A DNA stretch of 64,000 nt from Synechococcus sp. HK05 (GTDB taxonomy: Bacteria; Cyanobacteriota; Cyanobacteriia; PCC-6307; Cyanobiaceae), in NCBI RefSeq assembly GCF_019104765.1, contig NZ_JAHRXJ010000009.1:124001-188000 (forward strand). Reading direction: 5' to 3'. Each line of letters starts with the position of its first letter. Position 1 is the first letter of the stretch. Shown piece after piece: positions 44,992 through 55,181 of this stretch. The notes beneath the pieces are model-generated. The model searched no databases. It was not told where the DNA came from and was given only the letters and a program-made list of their open reading frames with translations. The translations under genes and the position numbers were made by a program.

Positions 44992-45722
44992 AAGCCGCCG
45001 CGATTGCCGCTGCTCTGCGGGGGCTGGCGGCGGATCAACCGCTGGCCTGGCGGCTGCGGGTGCTGCCGGTGTGCGCCAGCACGGAATGGGAGCTGGAGCG
45101 TTGGCTGGAGGCCGGCGCCCAGCCGCCGCTGGCGTTGCTGGCGCAGCAGCAGCGCCACGGCCATGGGCAGCAGGGCCGGAAGTGGCAGTCGCCGCCAGGG
45201 GGCGTGTGGCTGAGTGCGGCCATTCCCTGGCCCGAGCAGCCCGCGCCAGCGGCCTCCTTGGCTCTGGCCGCGGCGGTGGGGATCGCGCTGCAGCTGGAGG
45301 CGCTGGGGCTGAAGCCTCAGATCAAGTGGCCGAATGATCTGTTGATCGATGGTCGCAAGTTGGCGGGGATCCTTCCGCGGCTGCGTTGGCGCGGCGGCCG
45401 GGTGCGCTACGCCCAGCTGGGGGTGGGCCTCAATGGGCTGAACCGGGTGCCCGCTTTTGCGATCAATGCGGCAGAGGCCCTGGGCCAGCACCCGCTGGCG
45501 CAGCCGGCGACCCTCGCGGCCCGGGCGCTGCGCGGGCTGGAGTGGGCAGCGGCCGCCTGCAATCAGCCTGAATTGGTGCGTCGCCAGGCGGAGCAGCGCC
45601 TCCACCGGCCGGAGTGGGTGGAGCACGAGGGTGAGCGCTGGGCCGTGGCTGGCCTCGAGCCCAATGGGGGGCTTCGCCTTTGCCGCGGCAACGCGCCAGC
45701 TGTGCTGCAGCGGGCTTTCTAG
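44973..45722 (+). CDS. birA: Biotin--[acetyl-CoA-carboxylase] ligase
   Basis: Biotin protein ligase of 249 aa without the N-terminal helix-turn-helix of E. coli BirA, so it should act as ligase only. CASTEWELERWLE, the biotinyl-AMP loop QQQRHGHGQQGRKWQSPPGGVWLS (residues ~58-81), and IKWPNDLLIDGRKLAGIL are all typical. The start is a TTG at 44973, within the end of the aminotransferase gene; no ATG is available in frame. The biotin-binding loop reads GHGQQGRKW rather than the classical GRGRRGRxW. Confidence 0.9.
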   Translation: MAGSALKAAAIAAALRGLAADQPLAWRLRVLPVCASTEWELERWLEAGAQPPLALLAQQQRHGHGQQGRKWQSPPGGVWLSAAIPWPEQPAPAASLALAAAVGIALQLEALGLKPQIKWPNDLLIDGRKLAGILPRLRWRGGRVRYAQLGVGLNGLNRVPAFAINAAEALGQHPLAQPATLAARALRGLEWAAAACNQPELVRRQAEQRLHRPEWVEHEGERWAVAGLEPNGGLRLCRGNAPAVLQRAF

Positions 45723-45750
45723 AGTTTGTTCCGCATTGTTTGCGGCTGCT

Positions 45751-46821
45751 GTGCCTCGCCTCCAACCGCTCAGGCTTCTGGTGGCCCTTCCGGCTCTGTT
45801 GGGGGGAGGCCTGGCCTGGGCGCAGCGAGAGGCTGCTCAGCCAGACGTGCCCGTCGCACCTGCCGCATCCGCTGCACCTTTGGCGCCACTGTTGCCGCCG
45901 CCAGGTAGCACCGCCGTTCCCCTTCGGCCTGATCCGGCCCGGCTCAGCGGTGCCGCTTCAGCGCCGAAGCGCTTCGATCAATCCCTCGATGAGCTCGTGC
46001 GCCAGGGGGTGGTGACCCCTCATGAGCGCAACCTGGTGCGTGGTGGCAGCGGATCGCTGGCCCCATTGGATGTGGGGGCGTTCCAGCAGGCTTGCCGCGG
46101 CGGAGCGCTGTCGGCCAAGGAATGCCGCGGTGGGATTGCTCTGCGCTGGGGCCGCCGCAACGGCAGTACGGGCAACACCGCCTGGGGCGGGCGGATGGAT
46201 GCCAACGGCATGCCGCTGCCGCCGCTCACCGTGCCGGTGTCGGCGCTGTTGGCCGGCAATGGTGGCAGTTTCAATCTGGCGAGTGTGTTTCGGGTCACCC
46301 CTCGCCCCGCACCGGTGCTGGGCAACGGCAACCGCCGCTTGCTGCTGCCGATCATCGGCAGTGCGGTGAACACCAGCGGCTTTGGTTGGCGGCTGCATCC
46401 GCTGCTCGGGGCCTGGCGGTTGCATGCCGGTGAAGACCTGGCGGCGCCGGAGGGCACACCGGTGGTGGCGGCCCTGAGCGGCAAGGTGGTGAGTAGTGGC
46501 CTGGCGGGCGGCTATGGCCTGGCGGTGGAGGTGGAGCATCAGCGGCCCCTGCGCCGCAGCCTCTACGGCCACCTTTCGGAGCTGTATGTGAAGGCCGGTG
46601 ATGTGGTGCGCCAGGGCGAGGTGATTGGCCGGGTTGGCAGCACGGGATTAAGCACCGGCCCTCACCTGCATTTCGAGTTGCGGGAGCCCGCGGCAGGCGG
46701 CTGGGTGGCGATCGATCCGGGCGACTTTGATCCCGGCAATGGTTGGCAAGGCCGTGATGCGATTGCGCTGCTGATGGGGCAACTGCTCCAGAGCCTGGAG
46801 CGGCCGCCTGCCCAGGGCTAG
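45751..46821 (+). CDS. M23-family (LytM-type) peptidase
   Basis: Exported zinc metallopeptidase of 356 aa. A signal peptide (LRLLVALPALLGGGLAWAQ) is followed by a Pro/Ala-rich linker, a middle region, and the LytM domain: HAGEDLAAPEGTPVVAA (about residue 225) and HLHFELRE (about 305), containing the metal ligands His, Asp, His. It probably cleaves peptidoglycan cross-links. Start is a GTG at 45751. It ends 4 bases into the ABC transporter gene on the opposite strand. Confidence 0.9.
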   Translation: MPRLQPLRLLVALPALLGGGLAWAQREAAQPDVPVAPAASAAPLAPLLPPPGSTAVPLRPDPARLSGAASAPKRFDQSLDELVRQGVVTPHERNLVRGGSGSLAPLDVGAFQQACRGGALSAKECRGGIALRWGRRNGSTGNTAWGGRMDANGMPLPPLTVPVSALLAGNGGSFNLASVFRVTPRPAPVLGNGNRRLLLPIIGSAVNTSGFGWRLHPLLGAWRLHAGEDLAAPEGTPVVAALSGKVVSSGLAGGYGLAVEVEHQRPLRRSLYGHLSELYVKAGDVVRQGEVIGRVGSTGLSTGPHLHFELREPAAGGWVAIDPGDFDPGNGWQGRDAIALLMGQLLQSLERPPAQG

Positions 46822-47528
46822 TCCTGCGACCCGGCGCCGCTGTCCACCAGCCGCCCATCGTGGAAATGCACGATCCGCTCGGCCCGGGCCGCCACATCGT
46901 GTTCGTGGGTGACCAGCAGGATCGTCATCCCCTGCTCCCTGTGCAGCTCATCGAACAGATCCAGCACCTCTTTGGTGGTGCGGGAATCGAGGGCGCCGGT
47001 GGGTTCATCCGCCAGCAGCAAGTTGGGGTTGTTGATGATGGCTCGGGCCACGGCCACCCGTTGCTGTTGGCCGCCGGAGAGCTGGTTGGGCTTGTTGTGC
47101 AACCGCTCGCCGAGGCCCACCCGCTGCAGTGCCGCGATCCCCAGCTCCCGCCGCCGCTCCGCCGGTACGCCGGCGTACACCATCGGCAGCATCACATTCT
47201 CCAGGGCCGTGAGCTCTTGCAGCAGATGGAACTGCTGAAACACGAACCCCAGTTCGCGGTTGCGCAGGTCGGCCAGTTGGTCGTCGCTGAGGTGCTCCAC
47301 GGCGGTGCCGTTCAGCCGGTAGCTGCCGCCGCTGGGGCGATCCAGGCAGCCGAGGATGTTCATCGCCGTGCTCTTGCCCGAGCCGGAGGTGCCCATCACA
47401 GCCAGGTATTCGCCGCGGCGCACGTTGAGGCAGAGATCATCCAGTGCCGTAACGGCCGTGTCTCCAGTGCCGTACACCTTGCGGATGTGATCCAGCTCCG
47501 CCACCAGCGGTACGGCGGTGGGGCTCAT
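46818..47528 (-). CDS. MacB/LolD/DevA-type ABC transporter ATP-binding protein
   Basis: ATPase of 236 aa. Walker A GTSGSGKST (about residues 45-53), Q-loop FVFQQFHLL, signature LSGGQQQRVAVARA and Walker B LLLADEPTGALD all indicate an active subunit. This class works with MacB/DevC permeases or LolCE. Its ATG overlaps the ndhB stop by one base (TGATG), yet no cognate permease gene lies nearby, so the partner must be elsewhere. Efflux or lipoprotein release are possible roles. Confidence 0.9.
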   Translation of the reverse strand: MSPTAVPLVAELDHIRKVYGTGDTAVTALDDLCLNVRRGEYLAVMGTSGSGKSTAMNILGCLDRPSGGSYRLNGTAVEHLSDDQLADLRNRELGFVFQQFHLLQELTALENVMLPMVYAGVPAERRRELGIAALQRVGLGERLHNKPNQLSGGQQQRVAVARAIINNPNLLLADEPTGALDSRTTKEVLDLFDELHREQGMTILLVTHEHDVAARAERIVHFHDGRLVDSGAGSQD

Positions 47529-49102
47529 CAACCGATGGGGAGGTTGGACGCTGCAGCAAGGGCTTTCTGCAGCATCGGTGTGCCGGCTACAGCGCCATTG
47601 GCCCAGCCGAACAGAGGGTTGGAGAGGATCCCGCCCACGGCCGTAACGGCTACGCAGGAGATCAGTGCGGCGCGCAGGGGCTGCAGACCGGCAATGCTCC
47701 AGTTCACTTCCGGATAAGCCTTCACCACTTCAGAGGCTTCCTGAGGCTCTTTCACCACCATCATCTTGATCACCGAGATGTAGTAGTAGATCGACACCAC
47801 CGAGGTGAGCAGGCCCACCACCACCAGCAGGTATTGGCCATCGGCCCAGCCGGCAAAGAAGAGGTAAATCTTGCCGAAGAAGCCCAGCATCGGCGGAATG
47901 CCGCCGAGGGAGAGCAGGCAGAGGCTCAGGCCCAGGGTAATCAGCGGATCCTTCTGGTACAGACCGGCGTAATCGCTGATCCGGTCACTGCCGGTGCGCA
48001 GCGAGAACAGGATGATGCAGGCGAAGGCGCCCAGGTTCATGAACAAATAGGCCGCCATGTAGAGCACCATCGCGGCGTAGCCGTCTTCGGTGCCGCACAC
48101 CAGGCCGATCATCACGAAGCCGGCCTGGCCGATGGAGCTGTAGGCCAGCATCCGCTTCATCGAGGTTTGGGCCAGGGCCACCACGTTGCCCAGCACCATG
48201 CTCAGGATCGCCAGCACGGTGAAGAGGAGCTTCCACTGGGCCTCGAAGGGCTCGAAGCAGCCCACCAGGATGCGCAGCGCCAGGGCAAAACCAGCAGCTT
48301 TCGAACCCACTGAGAGGAAGGCCACCACTGGAGTGGGGGAGCCTTCGTACACATCCGGCGTCCACTGGTGGAAGGGAACTGCGGCGATCTTGAACGCCAC
48401 CGTGGAGAGCACGAACACCAGAGCCAGAGCCGCCACCGGAGAGGCGCTGGTCTGCAGAGCTAGGCCAACGGCTTCGAGGCTGGTGTTGCCGCCAGTGAGG
48501 CCGTAGAGCAGAGAGGCGCCGTAGAGGAACACGGCCGCTGCGGCCGAGCCCACCAGGAGATACTTCAGTGCGGCCTCGGAGCTGCGCGCATCGCGCTTCA
48601 TGTAGCCCGAGAGCAGGTAGCTCGCCACTGAAAGGGTTTCCAGCGAGACGAACACGCTCACCAGGTCGGTGGAGCCGCAGAGCAGCATCGCCCCGAGGGT
48701 GGCGGCCAGCAGGATCGCGGCGTATTCACCCACAGGGGTGCCGGCGCGCTCCACGTAGCGCCAGCTGATCAGCAGCGACAGCAGTGTGGACGCTGCCACC
48801 ACGGCGCGGAAAGCAATGGCGAGGTTGTCGGCCAGGAACGAGCCGAGGAAGGAGGGCTCCAGTGGTGAAGCGTTCCACTGCAGAGCCAGCAGCCCCAGGG
48901 CGCTGCCAAGGCCGATGTAAGAGAAGAGAGGCACCCAGCGGGAAGCGGCCTTCTCGCCGGCCAGATCCACCAGCAGGCAAGCCAGCATCGCCAGGAGCAC
49001 GGCTCCTTCGGGTGCCACCGCACCTGCATTCAGCTGCAGGGAGGTGATCGCGCTCACTGCAGGAGCTGCCGCTGAGCCGGCCTCGGCCAGAAGAGAGTGC
49101 AC
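47528..49102 (-). CDS. ndhB: NAD(P)H-quinone oxidoreductase subunit 2
   Basis: Proton-pumping membrane subunit of NDH-1, 524 aa with about 14 helices. [30 protein letters not shown] and the later [23 protein letters not shown] block identify NdhB. The protein takes part in respiration, cyclic electron flow and CO2 uptake at the thylakoid. It is followed on the same strand by an overlapping ABC ATPase gene. Confidence 0.96.
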   Translation of the reverse strand: MHSLLAEAGSAAAPAVSAITSLQLNAGAVAPEGAVLLAMLACLLVDLAGEKAASRWVPLFSYIGLGSALGLLALQWNASPLEPSFLGSFLADNLAIAFRAVVAASTLLSLLISWRYVERAGTPVGEYAAILLAATLGAMLLCGSTDLVSVFVSLETLSVASYLLSGYMKRDARSSEAALKYLLVGSAAAAVFLYGASLLYGLTGGNTSLEAVGLALQTSASPVAALALVFVLSTVAFKIAAVPFHQWTPDVYEGSPTPVVAFLSVGSKAAGFALALRILVGCFEPFEAQWKLLFTVLAILSMVLGNVVALAQTSMKRMLAYSSIGQAGFVMIGLVCGTEDGYAAMVLYMAAYLFMNLGAFACIILFSLRTGSDRISDYAGLYQKDPLITLGLSLCLLSLGGIPPMLGFFGKIYLFFAGWADGQYLLVVVGLLTSVVSIYYYISVIKMMVVKEPQEASEVVKAYPEVNWSIAGLQPLRAALISCVAVTAVGGILSNPLFGWANGAVAGTPMLQKALAAASNLPIG

Positions 49103-49220
49103 AGCTGGATCAAGGTCGCCCGTTGGGGGGGACTGTAGCCGCGCTCACGGCGGGATCTGGTTTCTGTGCCAGGGCTTGACCGCCGGTGCGATAAAGAGGG
49201 AAGCGGTTTACCGCCTGCCT

Positions 49221-51932
49221 GTGGCGCACACCCTCGTCATCGTTGAGAGCCCCACGAAGGCCCGCACCATCCGCGGGTTCCTTCCCAAGGACTTCAAGGT
49301 GGAAGCCTCGATGGGGCACGTGCGCGACTTGCCCAACAACGCCAGTGAGATTCCGGCGGCCCACAAAGGCGAGAAGTGGGCCAATCTCGGCGTGAACACC
49401 GCCAACGACTTCGAGCCCCTCTACGTGGTGCCGAAGGACAAGAAAAAGGTGGTGAAGGAACTCAAGGACGCCCTCAAGGGTGCCGATCAGCTGCTGCTGG
49501 CGACGGACGAAGACCGGGAAGGGGAATCGATCAGCTGGCACCTGCTGCAGCTGCTGAACCCCAAGGTGCCGGTGAAGCGGATGGTGTTCCACGAGATCAC
49601 CAAAGAAGCGATTGGCCGGGCGCTGGAGCAGACGCGCGAGCTCGATATGGAGCTGGTGCACGCCCAGGAAACCCGGCGCATCCTCGATCGCCTGGTGGGC
49701 TACACCCTCTCGCCCCTGCTGTGGAAAAAAGTGGCCTGGGGCTTGAGCGCCGGCCGGGTGCAATCGGTGGCGGTGCGGCTGCTGGTGCAGCGCGAGCGGG
49801 CGCGGCGCGCCTTCAAGAGCGGCAGCTACTGGGATCTCAAGGCCCAGCTGCAGCAGGGCAGTGCTGGTTTTGAAGCCAAGCTCACCCACCTCAAGGGCGA
49901 GCGCATCGCCGGGGGCTCCGATTTCGATGAGGCCACCGGTGGCCTCAAGGCCGGCAGCAAAGTGCGCCTGCTTGCTGAAGCCGAAGCGCGACAGCTGCGG
50001 GACACCGTGCTGGCGGCCCCCTGGACAGTGGCAGCCGTGGAGGAGAAGCCCACCACCCGCAAACCGGTGGCGCCCTTCACCACCAGCACCCTGCAGCAGG
50101 AGGCCAACCGCAAGCTGCGGCTGTCGGCCCGCGAAACGATGCGCACGGCCCAGGGGCTCTACGAGCGCGGCTTCATCACTTACATGCGTACCGATTCGGT
50201 GCATCTGAGTGATCAGGCGATCAATGCCGCCCGCAGTTGCGTGGCCGACAAATACGGCAAGGACTACCTGAGCCCTTCAGCCCGCCAGTTCTCCACCAAG
50301 GCGCGCAACGCCCAGGAGGCCCATGAGGCGATCCGCCCCGCCGGCGAAAGCTTCCTCGACCCCTCCGCCACGGGCCTCGATGGTCGTGATCTGGCGCTCT
50401 ACGAGCTGATCTGGAAGCGCACCGTGGCGTCTCAAATGGCTGACGCCAAGCTCACGATGCTGAGCGTGGATCTGGAAGCCGATGGCGGCAGCCTCGGCAC
50501 CGCGGCCTTCCGCGCCACCGGCAAGCGCATCGATTTCCCCGGCTTCTTCCGCGCCTATGTGGAAGGCAGCGACGATCCCGATGCCGCCCTTGAGGGGCAA
50601 GAGGTGCTGCTGCCTTCGCTGAAGACTGGCGATCGTCCCACCTGCAAGGGCGTGGAAGCCCTTGGCCACCAAACCCAGCCACCCGCCCGCTACAGCGAAG
50701 CGGCCCTGGTGAAGATGCTGGAGAAGGAGGGCATCGGCCGCCCCTCCACCTATGCCTCGATCATCGGCACGATCGTGGACAGGGGCTACGCCACCCTGCA
50801 GAACAACGCCCTCACCCCCAGCTTCACGGCGTTCGCTGTGACCGCACTGCTGGAGGAGCACTTCCCCGATCTGGTGGACACGAGCTTCACCGCGCGGATG
50901 GAGAACACCCTCGACGAGATCTCCCACGGGCAGGTGCAATGGCTGCCCTACCTGGAGAGCTTCTACAAGGGCGACAAGGGCCTGGAAACCCAGGTGCAGC
51001 AACGCGAAGGCGATATCGATCCCACCGCCTCGCGCACGATCGAGCTCGAGGGCCTGCCCTGCGTGGTGCGCATCGGCCGCTTCGGCGCCTACCTGGAAAC
51101 CAAGCGCGTGGCCGACGACGGCACCGAAGAGCTGCTCAAGGCCACGCTGCCCAATGAGATCACCCCGGCCGATCTCGATGCTGAGAAGGCGGAACTGATC
51201 CTCAAGCAGAAGGCCGATGGCCCCGAATCTCTGGGCGAAGACCCGGAAACCGGCGATCTGGTGTACCTGCTCTTTGGCCAGTACGGGCCCTACGTGCAGC
51301 GGGGCCAGGTGAGCGACGAGAACCCCAAACCCAAGCGCGCCTCTCTGCCGAAGGGCACCCAGCCGGAAGAGCTCAGCCTCGAGGACGCCCTCGGTCTGCT
51401 GCGGCTGCCGCGCCACCTGGGGGAACACCCCGAAGGCGGCAAGATCGAGGCTGGCCTCGGCCGCTTCGGCCCCTACGTGGTGCACCACAAGGGCAAGGGC
51501 GAGAAGGACTACCGCTCCCTCAAGGCCGAAGACGATGTGCTGATGGTGGGCCTCTCACGGGCGATGGAGCTGTTGGCGCAGCCCAAGCGCGGCCGCGGCG
51601 GCCGCACCGCCCTCAAGGAGCTCGGCACCCCCGAGGGCGCCGATGAGGCGATCCAGCTGTTCGATGGCCCCTACGGCCTCTATGTGAAGCAGGGCAAGGT
51701 GAACGCCTCCCTGCCGGAGGGCACCACGGCCGACACGATCACCCTCGAGCAGGCGGTGGAGCTGCTGGCGGCCAAGGCGGCGGCCGGCAAGGGCAAGGGT
51801 CGCAAAGCGGCAGGTACGGCGGCCAAGAAACCGGCGGCCAAAAAGCCCGCTGCCAAGAAGGCCCCGGCGACCACCAAAACCGGTCGCCTCCGGGCCAGTG
51901 CCGTGCGGGTGATCCGCGCTGCCGACAGCTGA
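49221..51932 (+). CDS. topA: DNA topoisomerase I
   Basis: Type IA topoisomerase of 903 aa. TOPRIM motif [14 protein letters not shown] at the N-terminus, [12 protein letters not shown], and the active-site tyrosine in [12 protein letters not shown] (about residue 321). The C-terminus carries several TopA C-terminal repeats without zinc cysteines ([38 protein letters not shown]) and ends in a Lys/Ala-rich tail ([12 protein letters not shown]). GTG at 49221 ([13 protein letters not shown]) is the natural start; the upstream frame is not conserved-looking. It overlaps the lipoprotein gene by one base. Confidence 0.95.
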   Translation: MAHTLVIVESPTKARTIRGFLPKDFKVEASMGHVRDLPNNASEIPAAHKGEKWANLGVNTANDFEPLYVVPKDKKKVVKELKDALKGADQLLLATDEDREGESISWHLLQLLNPKVPVKRMVFHEITKEAIGRALEQTRELDMELVHAQETRRILDRLVGYTLSPLLWKKVAWGLSAGRVQSVAVRLLVQRERARRAFKSGSYWDLKAQLQQGSAGFEAKLTHLKGERIAGGSDFDEATGGLKAGSKVRLLAEAEARQLRDTVLAAPWTVAAVEEKPTTRKPVAPFTTSTLQQEANRKLRLSARETMRTAQGLYERGFITYMRTDSVHLSDQAINAARSCVADKYGKDYLSPSARQFSTKARNAQEAHEAIRPAGESFLDPSATGLDGRDLALYELIWKRTVASQMADAKLTMLSVDLEADGGSLGTAAFRATGKRIDFPGFFRAYVEGSDDPDAALEGQEVLLPSLKTGDRPTCKGVEALGHQTQPPARYSEAALVKMLEKEGIGRPSTYASIIGTIVDRGYATLQNNALTPSFTAFAVTALLEEHFPDLVDTSFTARMENTLDEISHGQVQWLPYLESFYKGDKGLETQVQQREGDIDPTASRTIELEGLPCVVRIGRFGAYLETKRVADDGTEELLKATLPNEITPADLDAEKAELILKQKADGPESLGEDPETGDLVYLLFGQYGPYVQRGQVSDENPKPKRASLPKGTQPEELSLEDALGLLRLPRHLGEHPEGGKIEAGLGRFGPYVVHHKGKGEKDYRSLKAEDDVLMVGLSRAMELLAQPKRGRGGRTALKELGTPEGADEAIQLFDGPYGLYVKQGKVNASLPEGTTADTITLEQAVELLAAKAAAGKGKGRKAAGTAAKKPAAKKPAAKKAPATTKTGRLRASAVRVIRAADS

Positions 51933-52348
51933 TGCCGCTGCCACGGCTGACGCCGCTCCTGCTGGCTGTCGCTGTGACCGGCTGCAGCGGAACGCCTTTT
52001 GGCGATCAGCTCTCGCGCAGCTTCTCCCAGCCTGCCGCTGCCCCTGCGGTGCCGCCGGCCAAGCCCGCTGCCGCTCCGGCCAAGCCTGAGGTGGTGGAGA
52101 CGCCCAAGCCCGAGCCTCCGAAGCCCGAGCCCAAGCCCGTGGCGGCGGCGCAACCCCTCACTCCGGCGCCCTACCGCGTGACGATCAAGCTGCCCGCGGC
52201 CGATCCCTCATCACCAGCAGAAGCGGTCACCGATGCGCTGCGTCAGGCCGGTGTGGCCTTTGAGGTGGAAACGATCGAGCGGGTGCCGGCTGCGGGTGCA
52301 GACACCGCAGCACCCCTGCGCACCACGCCGGCCCCGCCAGCGCGATGA
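51932..52348 (+). CDS. Proline-rich putative lipoprotein
   Basis: Protein of 138 aa with a lipoprotein-type signal (LTPLLLAVAVTGCSG, lipobox VTGC near residue 18), a Pro/Lys/Ala-rich linker (KPEPPKPEPKPVA) and a short C-terminal domain (YRVTIKLPAADPSSPAEAVTDALRQAGVAFEVETIERV). No named family is recognised. It sits between topA and DUF2232 with one-base and four-base overlaps, so translation is coupled across all three. The Pro/Lys linker may span the peptidoglycan. Confidence 0.75.
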   Translation: MPLPRLTPLLLAVAVTGCSGTPFGDQLSRSFSQPAAAPAVPPAKPAAAPAKPEVVETPKPEPPKPEPKPVAAAQPLTPAPYRVTIKLPAADPSSPAEAVTDALRQAGVAFEVETIERVPAAGADTAAPLRTTPAPPAR

Positions 52349-52983
52349 GCCTCAGCCGCCGCCAGGCCCATCAGCTCACCGACACCGCCTATCTGGCGGC
52401 GGCCACTGCATTGTTGTGGGTGGGTCTCTACTACCTGCCGGTGGGTGGTGCCCTGTTTCGCTTGGCCCTGCCGCTGCCGCTGGCCCTCCTGCAGCTGCGC
52501 CACAACCGCCGCTGCGCTGTGGAGGGGGTGGCCGTATCGGCCTTGCTGCTGGTGGCCCTGATGGGACCGATCCGCGGACCGCTGGTGCTGTTCCCCTACA
52601 CACTCTTGGCCCTGTGGTTGGGCTGGTGCTGGAGCCGAAAGCTCAGCTGGTGGCTCAGCTGGAGTGTGGGGGTGCTGATCGGGGCAACGGGATTTCTGGT
52701 GCGGGTGGCGGTGGTGTCGGTGCTGCTCGGTGAAAACCTCTGGGTGGTGATCACCACCGCAGCGGCCCAGTTGCTCGAGCGGCTCAGCGGCCTGTTGCAC
52801 CTCGGTGGCGGCCCCGAGCTCTGGCAGGTGCAACTGCTGGCTCTGGGGCTGGTGTTGCTCCAGAACGTGATTTATGTGCTGGCGCTGCATGCGGTGGCGC
52901 TGTGGATCTTCGGTCGCCTGCGCAGCCCGATCACCCCGCCGCCGCCGCTGCTGCGTCCCCTGCTCGCCCTCGATCCCCTTTGA
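52345..52983 (+). CDS. DUF2232 membrane protein
   Basis: Polytopic protein of 212 aa with about six to seven hydrophobic helices (TAYLAAATALLWVGLYYLP, ...YTLLALWLGWCWSRKLSWWLSWSVGVLIGATGF, ...QLLALGLVLLQNVIYVLALHAVALWIFG). This matches the DUF2232 (YybS-like) family of predicted membrane proteins, unknown function. ATG at 52345 overlaps the lipoprotein stop (ATGA), and the CobT-like gene begins in its stop codon region. Confidence 0.8.
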   Translation: MSLSRRQAHQLTDTAYLAAATALLWVGLYYLPVGGALFRLALPLPLALLQLRHNRRCAVEGVAVSALLLVALMGPIRGPLVLFPYTLLALWLGWCWSRKLSWWLSWSVGVLIGATGFLVRVAVVSVLLGENLWVVITTAAAQLLERLSGLLHLGGGPELWQVQLLALGLVLLQNVIYVLALHAVALWIFGRLRSPITPPPPLLRPLLALDPL

Positions 52984-54089
52984 CGCTCCAGCGCCTCAGC
53001 GGTGATTCCCTGCAGGCCCAGCGATGGTGTGCTCAGGTGGCTGCCGCTGCCCACGACACCCGGGTGCTGCTGCTCCTAGCCGGCACCGCCACCGCCGCTG
53101 TGCCGGGAATTTCGGCGGCGGGTGCGACACCCGAAAGCCGCCGGCTCACCGCCGCTGCCGATGCGGAGTTGCTGCTGCTGGGGCCTGGCCATCCCCGCCC
53201 TCATGCCCTGCCGCCCCTGCCGGCGGGGGTGAGCCCGGCGCTGATTTCCCGGGTGGTGGTGGAACAGCTGGCGCTGGATCCGCTGGTGGTGGATGCGGGG
53301 GCAGCGGTGCCGCCAGCGGTGCCCCACCTGCAGCTGGGCCATCGCCCCGCCCGTTGTCTCAGCACGGGAGCAGCGATGGAACAGCAGCGAGTGCTCGCGC
53401 TGATCGCTCTCGGCCGGCGCTGGGGGCGGCAGCTGGCCCGGCGCGGGCAGCCCTTGCTGCTGGCGGAATGCGTGCCCGGCGGGACCAGCACGGCCCAGGC
53501 GGTGCTCCAGGGCCTGGGGGTGCCCGCCGCCGGACTGGTGAGCGGCAGCCTGCGGCAGCCGGCCCATGCCCTGAAGGCTCAGCTGGTGGCACAGGGATTG
53601 GCAGCGGCCCAGCTGCCCCAGCACGCAACGGCGGAGCAGGTGCTGGCAGCGGTGGGGGATCCCATGCAGCCCTTGGCGGCTGGGCTGCTGCTGGAGGCGG
53701 CCGTGGCCGGCCTGCCGGTGCTGTTGGCAGGTGGCAGCCAGATGGCAGCGGTGCTGGCGGTGGCGCTTGCCCTGGCCGAGCCCAGCCAGCGCTCAAGGCT
53801 TGCGGCTTGCAGTGCCATTGCCACCACCGCCTGGGTGGCAGGCGAACCCGGTAGCGATCTGGCGCGGTTGCTGGATGAGCTTCGTGCCCGTTGGGGGCCT
53901 GAGCCGCTCGCCTTTGCGGCCTCCCTGCGCTTCCAAGGCTGTGCCTCTCCCCAGCTGCTGGCCTTTGAGCAGGGCTACGTGAAGGAAGGCGTGGGTGCGG
54001 GTGGTTTAGCGGCTCTTTGGGAGCTGAGTGGCCGCATGCCGCAGGCCTTGGCCCAGGCCTGTGATCAGGCCTGCCGCCAGCTGGTCTGA
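52980..54089 (+). CDS. CobT-like nicotinate mononucleotide phosphoribosyltransferase family protein
   Basis: Protein of 369 aa. It resembles the cyanobacterial/archaeal TIGR00303-type relatives of CobT (nicotinate-nucleotide-dimethylbenzimidazole phosphoribosyltransferase): ECVPGGTSTAQAVLQGLGVPA (about residues 163-183), LLLAGGSQMAAVLAVALAL and the C-terminal EGVGAGGLAALW. It would activate the lower-ligand base of a cobamide. The start is a TTG at 52980 overlapping the DUF2232 stop (TTGA); no ATG is nearby in frame. Call by motif similarity, moderate confidence. Confidence 0.8.
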   Translation: MTLQRLSGDSLQAQRWCAQVAAAAHDTRVLLLLAGTATAAVPGISAAGATPESRRLTAAADAELLLLGPGHPRPHALPPLPAGVSPALISRVVVEQLALDPLVVDAGAAVPPAVPHLQLGHRPARCLSTGAAMEQQRVLALIALGRRWGRQLARRGQPLLLAECVPGGTSTAQAVLQGLGVPAAGLVSGSLRQPAHALKAQLVAQGLAAAQLPQHATAEQVLAAVGDPMQPLAAGLLLEAAVAGLPVLLAGGSQMAAVLAVALALAEPSQRSRLAACSAIATTAWVAGEPGSDLARLLDELRARWGPEPLAFAASLRFQGCASPQLLAFEQGYVKEGVGAGGLAALWELSGRMPQALAQACDQACRQLV

Positions 54090-54115
54090 TCGGCTTTGCC
54101 CCTTAGGGTCGGGCG

Positions 54116-55171
54116 ATGGCTCAAGCCCCTCTGCACTCGCGCCGCCATCTGCTGCAGTTGGCCAGCCTGGGGGGCGCCGCCCTGGCCGCTGGATCCCTGG
54201 CGGGATGCCGCCGCGGCGCCGCGGCTGGCCGCTTGCTCACGGTGCGGGGCCAACTGCCGCCGTCCTGGCTCAAGGCCCTGCCCTCGGCCTGGCGTTCCCA
54301 GGTGCTGGAGGACCCCGCCGAGCTGCTGGAGCAGCTCCAACGCCCGAGTGATCAGCCGAGCCTGAGCAGCCTCGGGGATGGCTGGCTGCAGCAACTCCCA
54401 GCTGGGCTGTTGCAGCCCATCGAGGCTGCGGCGCTGCTGGAGCTGCTCGACCCGATCGCCCAGGCGCCCAGCCGTCTGTTCGCGGGGCCTGACGCGGCCG
54501 TCAAGGCCTTCCCCTGGGCTTTTGGCACCTGGGTGATTCTGCTGCGCAACCGGCCGGATCTGCTGCGGCGCCAGGGCGAAGGTTGGTCATTGCTGCTCGA
54601 TCCCAGCCTTCGGCAGCGGCTGGTGCTGCCCGCCAGCCCGAGGCTGCTGCTTGAGTTGGCGCGGCGCCAACTCAGCCTTCCACCAGGTGCGGTGGATCCG
54701 CGCCTGGTGGAGCAGCTGCAGCGTTTGCATGCTCAAGCCATCAGCCTGGATGAACGCCAGGGGCTCAATTTCCTCTTGGCCGGCGATGCGGATGCGGCCG
54801 TGGTGACCAGCCAGCGCGCCGTGCCGTTGCTGCAGCGTGATCCCCGACTGGCTGCTGTCCTGCCGGCCTCGGGCTCACCGCTGTGGTGGCAGCTGTTGGT
54901 GCGCACGGGGCCGGCTGGCTCGCCCCTGCCGCTGGAGTGGATCCGCGATGGCTTGAGCCTGCCGCTCTTGGATCGCTTGCTGGCGGCCGGTTGGGTGCCG
55001 CCCCTCCCGGCGGCTGTGCTGCAGCCGGCTCTCCAGCGCTGGCCCCGGCGGCTGCGGCCCTTGCTGCTGCCCCCGCCGGACCTGCTGGCCCGCTGCACCA
55101 ATCTCCCGCCGCTCACGCCAGCTGAGCGCCAGGACCTACAGCAGCTCTGGGATCAGGCGATGGCTGGGTAG
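54116..55171 (+). CDS. Tat-exported lipoprotein, substrate-binding-like
   Basis: Protein of 351 aa with a twin-arginine signal and lipobox (SRRHLLQLASLGGAALAAGSLAGC; lipid cysteine about residue 31). The mature part resembles a periplasmic binding-protein fold (LLTVRGQLPPSWLKALP..., AFPWAFGTWVILLRNRPDLL..., LAGDADAAVVTSQRAVP), similar to extracellular solute-binding proteins of the polyamine/iron type, but I cannot name a ligand. ATG at 54116, 26 bases after the CobT-like gene. Confidence 0.75.
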   Translation: MAQAPLHSRRHLLQLASLGGAALAAGSLAGCRRGAAAGRLLTVRGQLPPSWLKALPSAWRSQVLEDPAELLEQLQRPSDQPSLSSLGDGWLQQLPAGLLQPIEAAALLELLDPIAQAPSRLFAGPDAAVKAFPWAFGTWVILLRNRPDLLRRQGEGWSLLLDPSLRQRLVLPASPRLLLELARRQLSLPPGAVDPRLVEQLQRLHAQAISLDERQGLNFLLAGDADAAVVTSQRAVPLLQRDPRLAAVLPASGSPLWWQLLVRTGPAGSPLPLEWIRDGLSLPLLDRLLAAGWVPPLPAAVLQPALQRWPRRLRPLLLPPPDLLARCTNLPPLTPAERQDLQQLWDQAMAG

Positions 55172-55181
55172 GGCCCGCACC

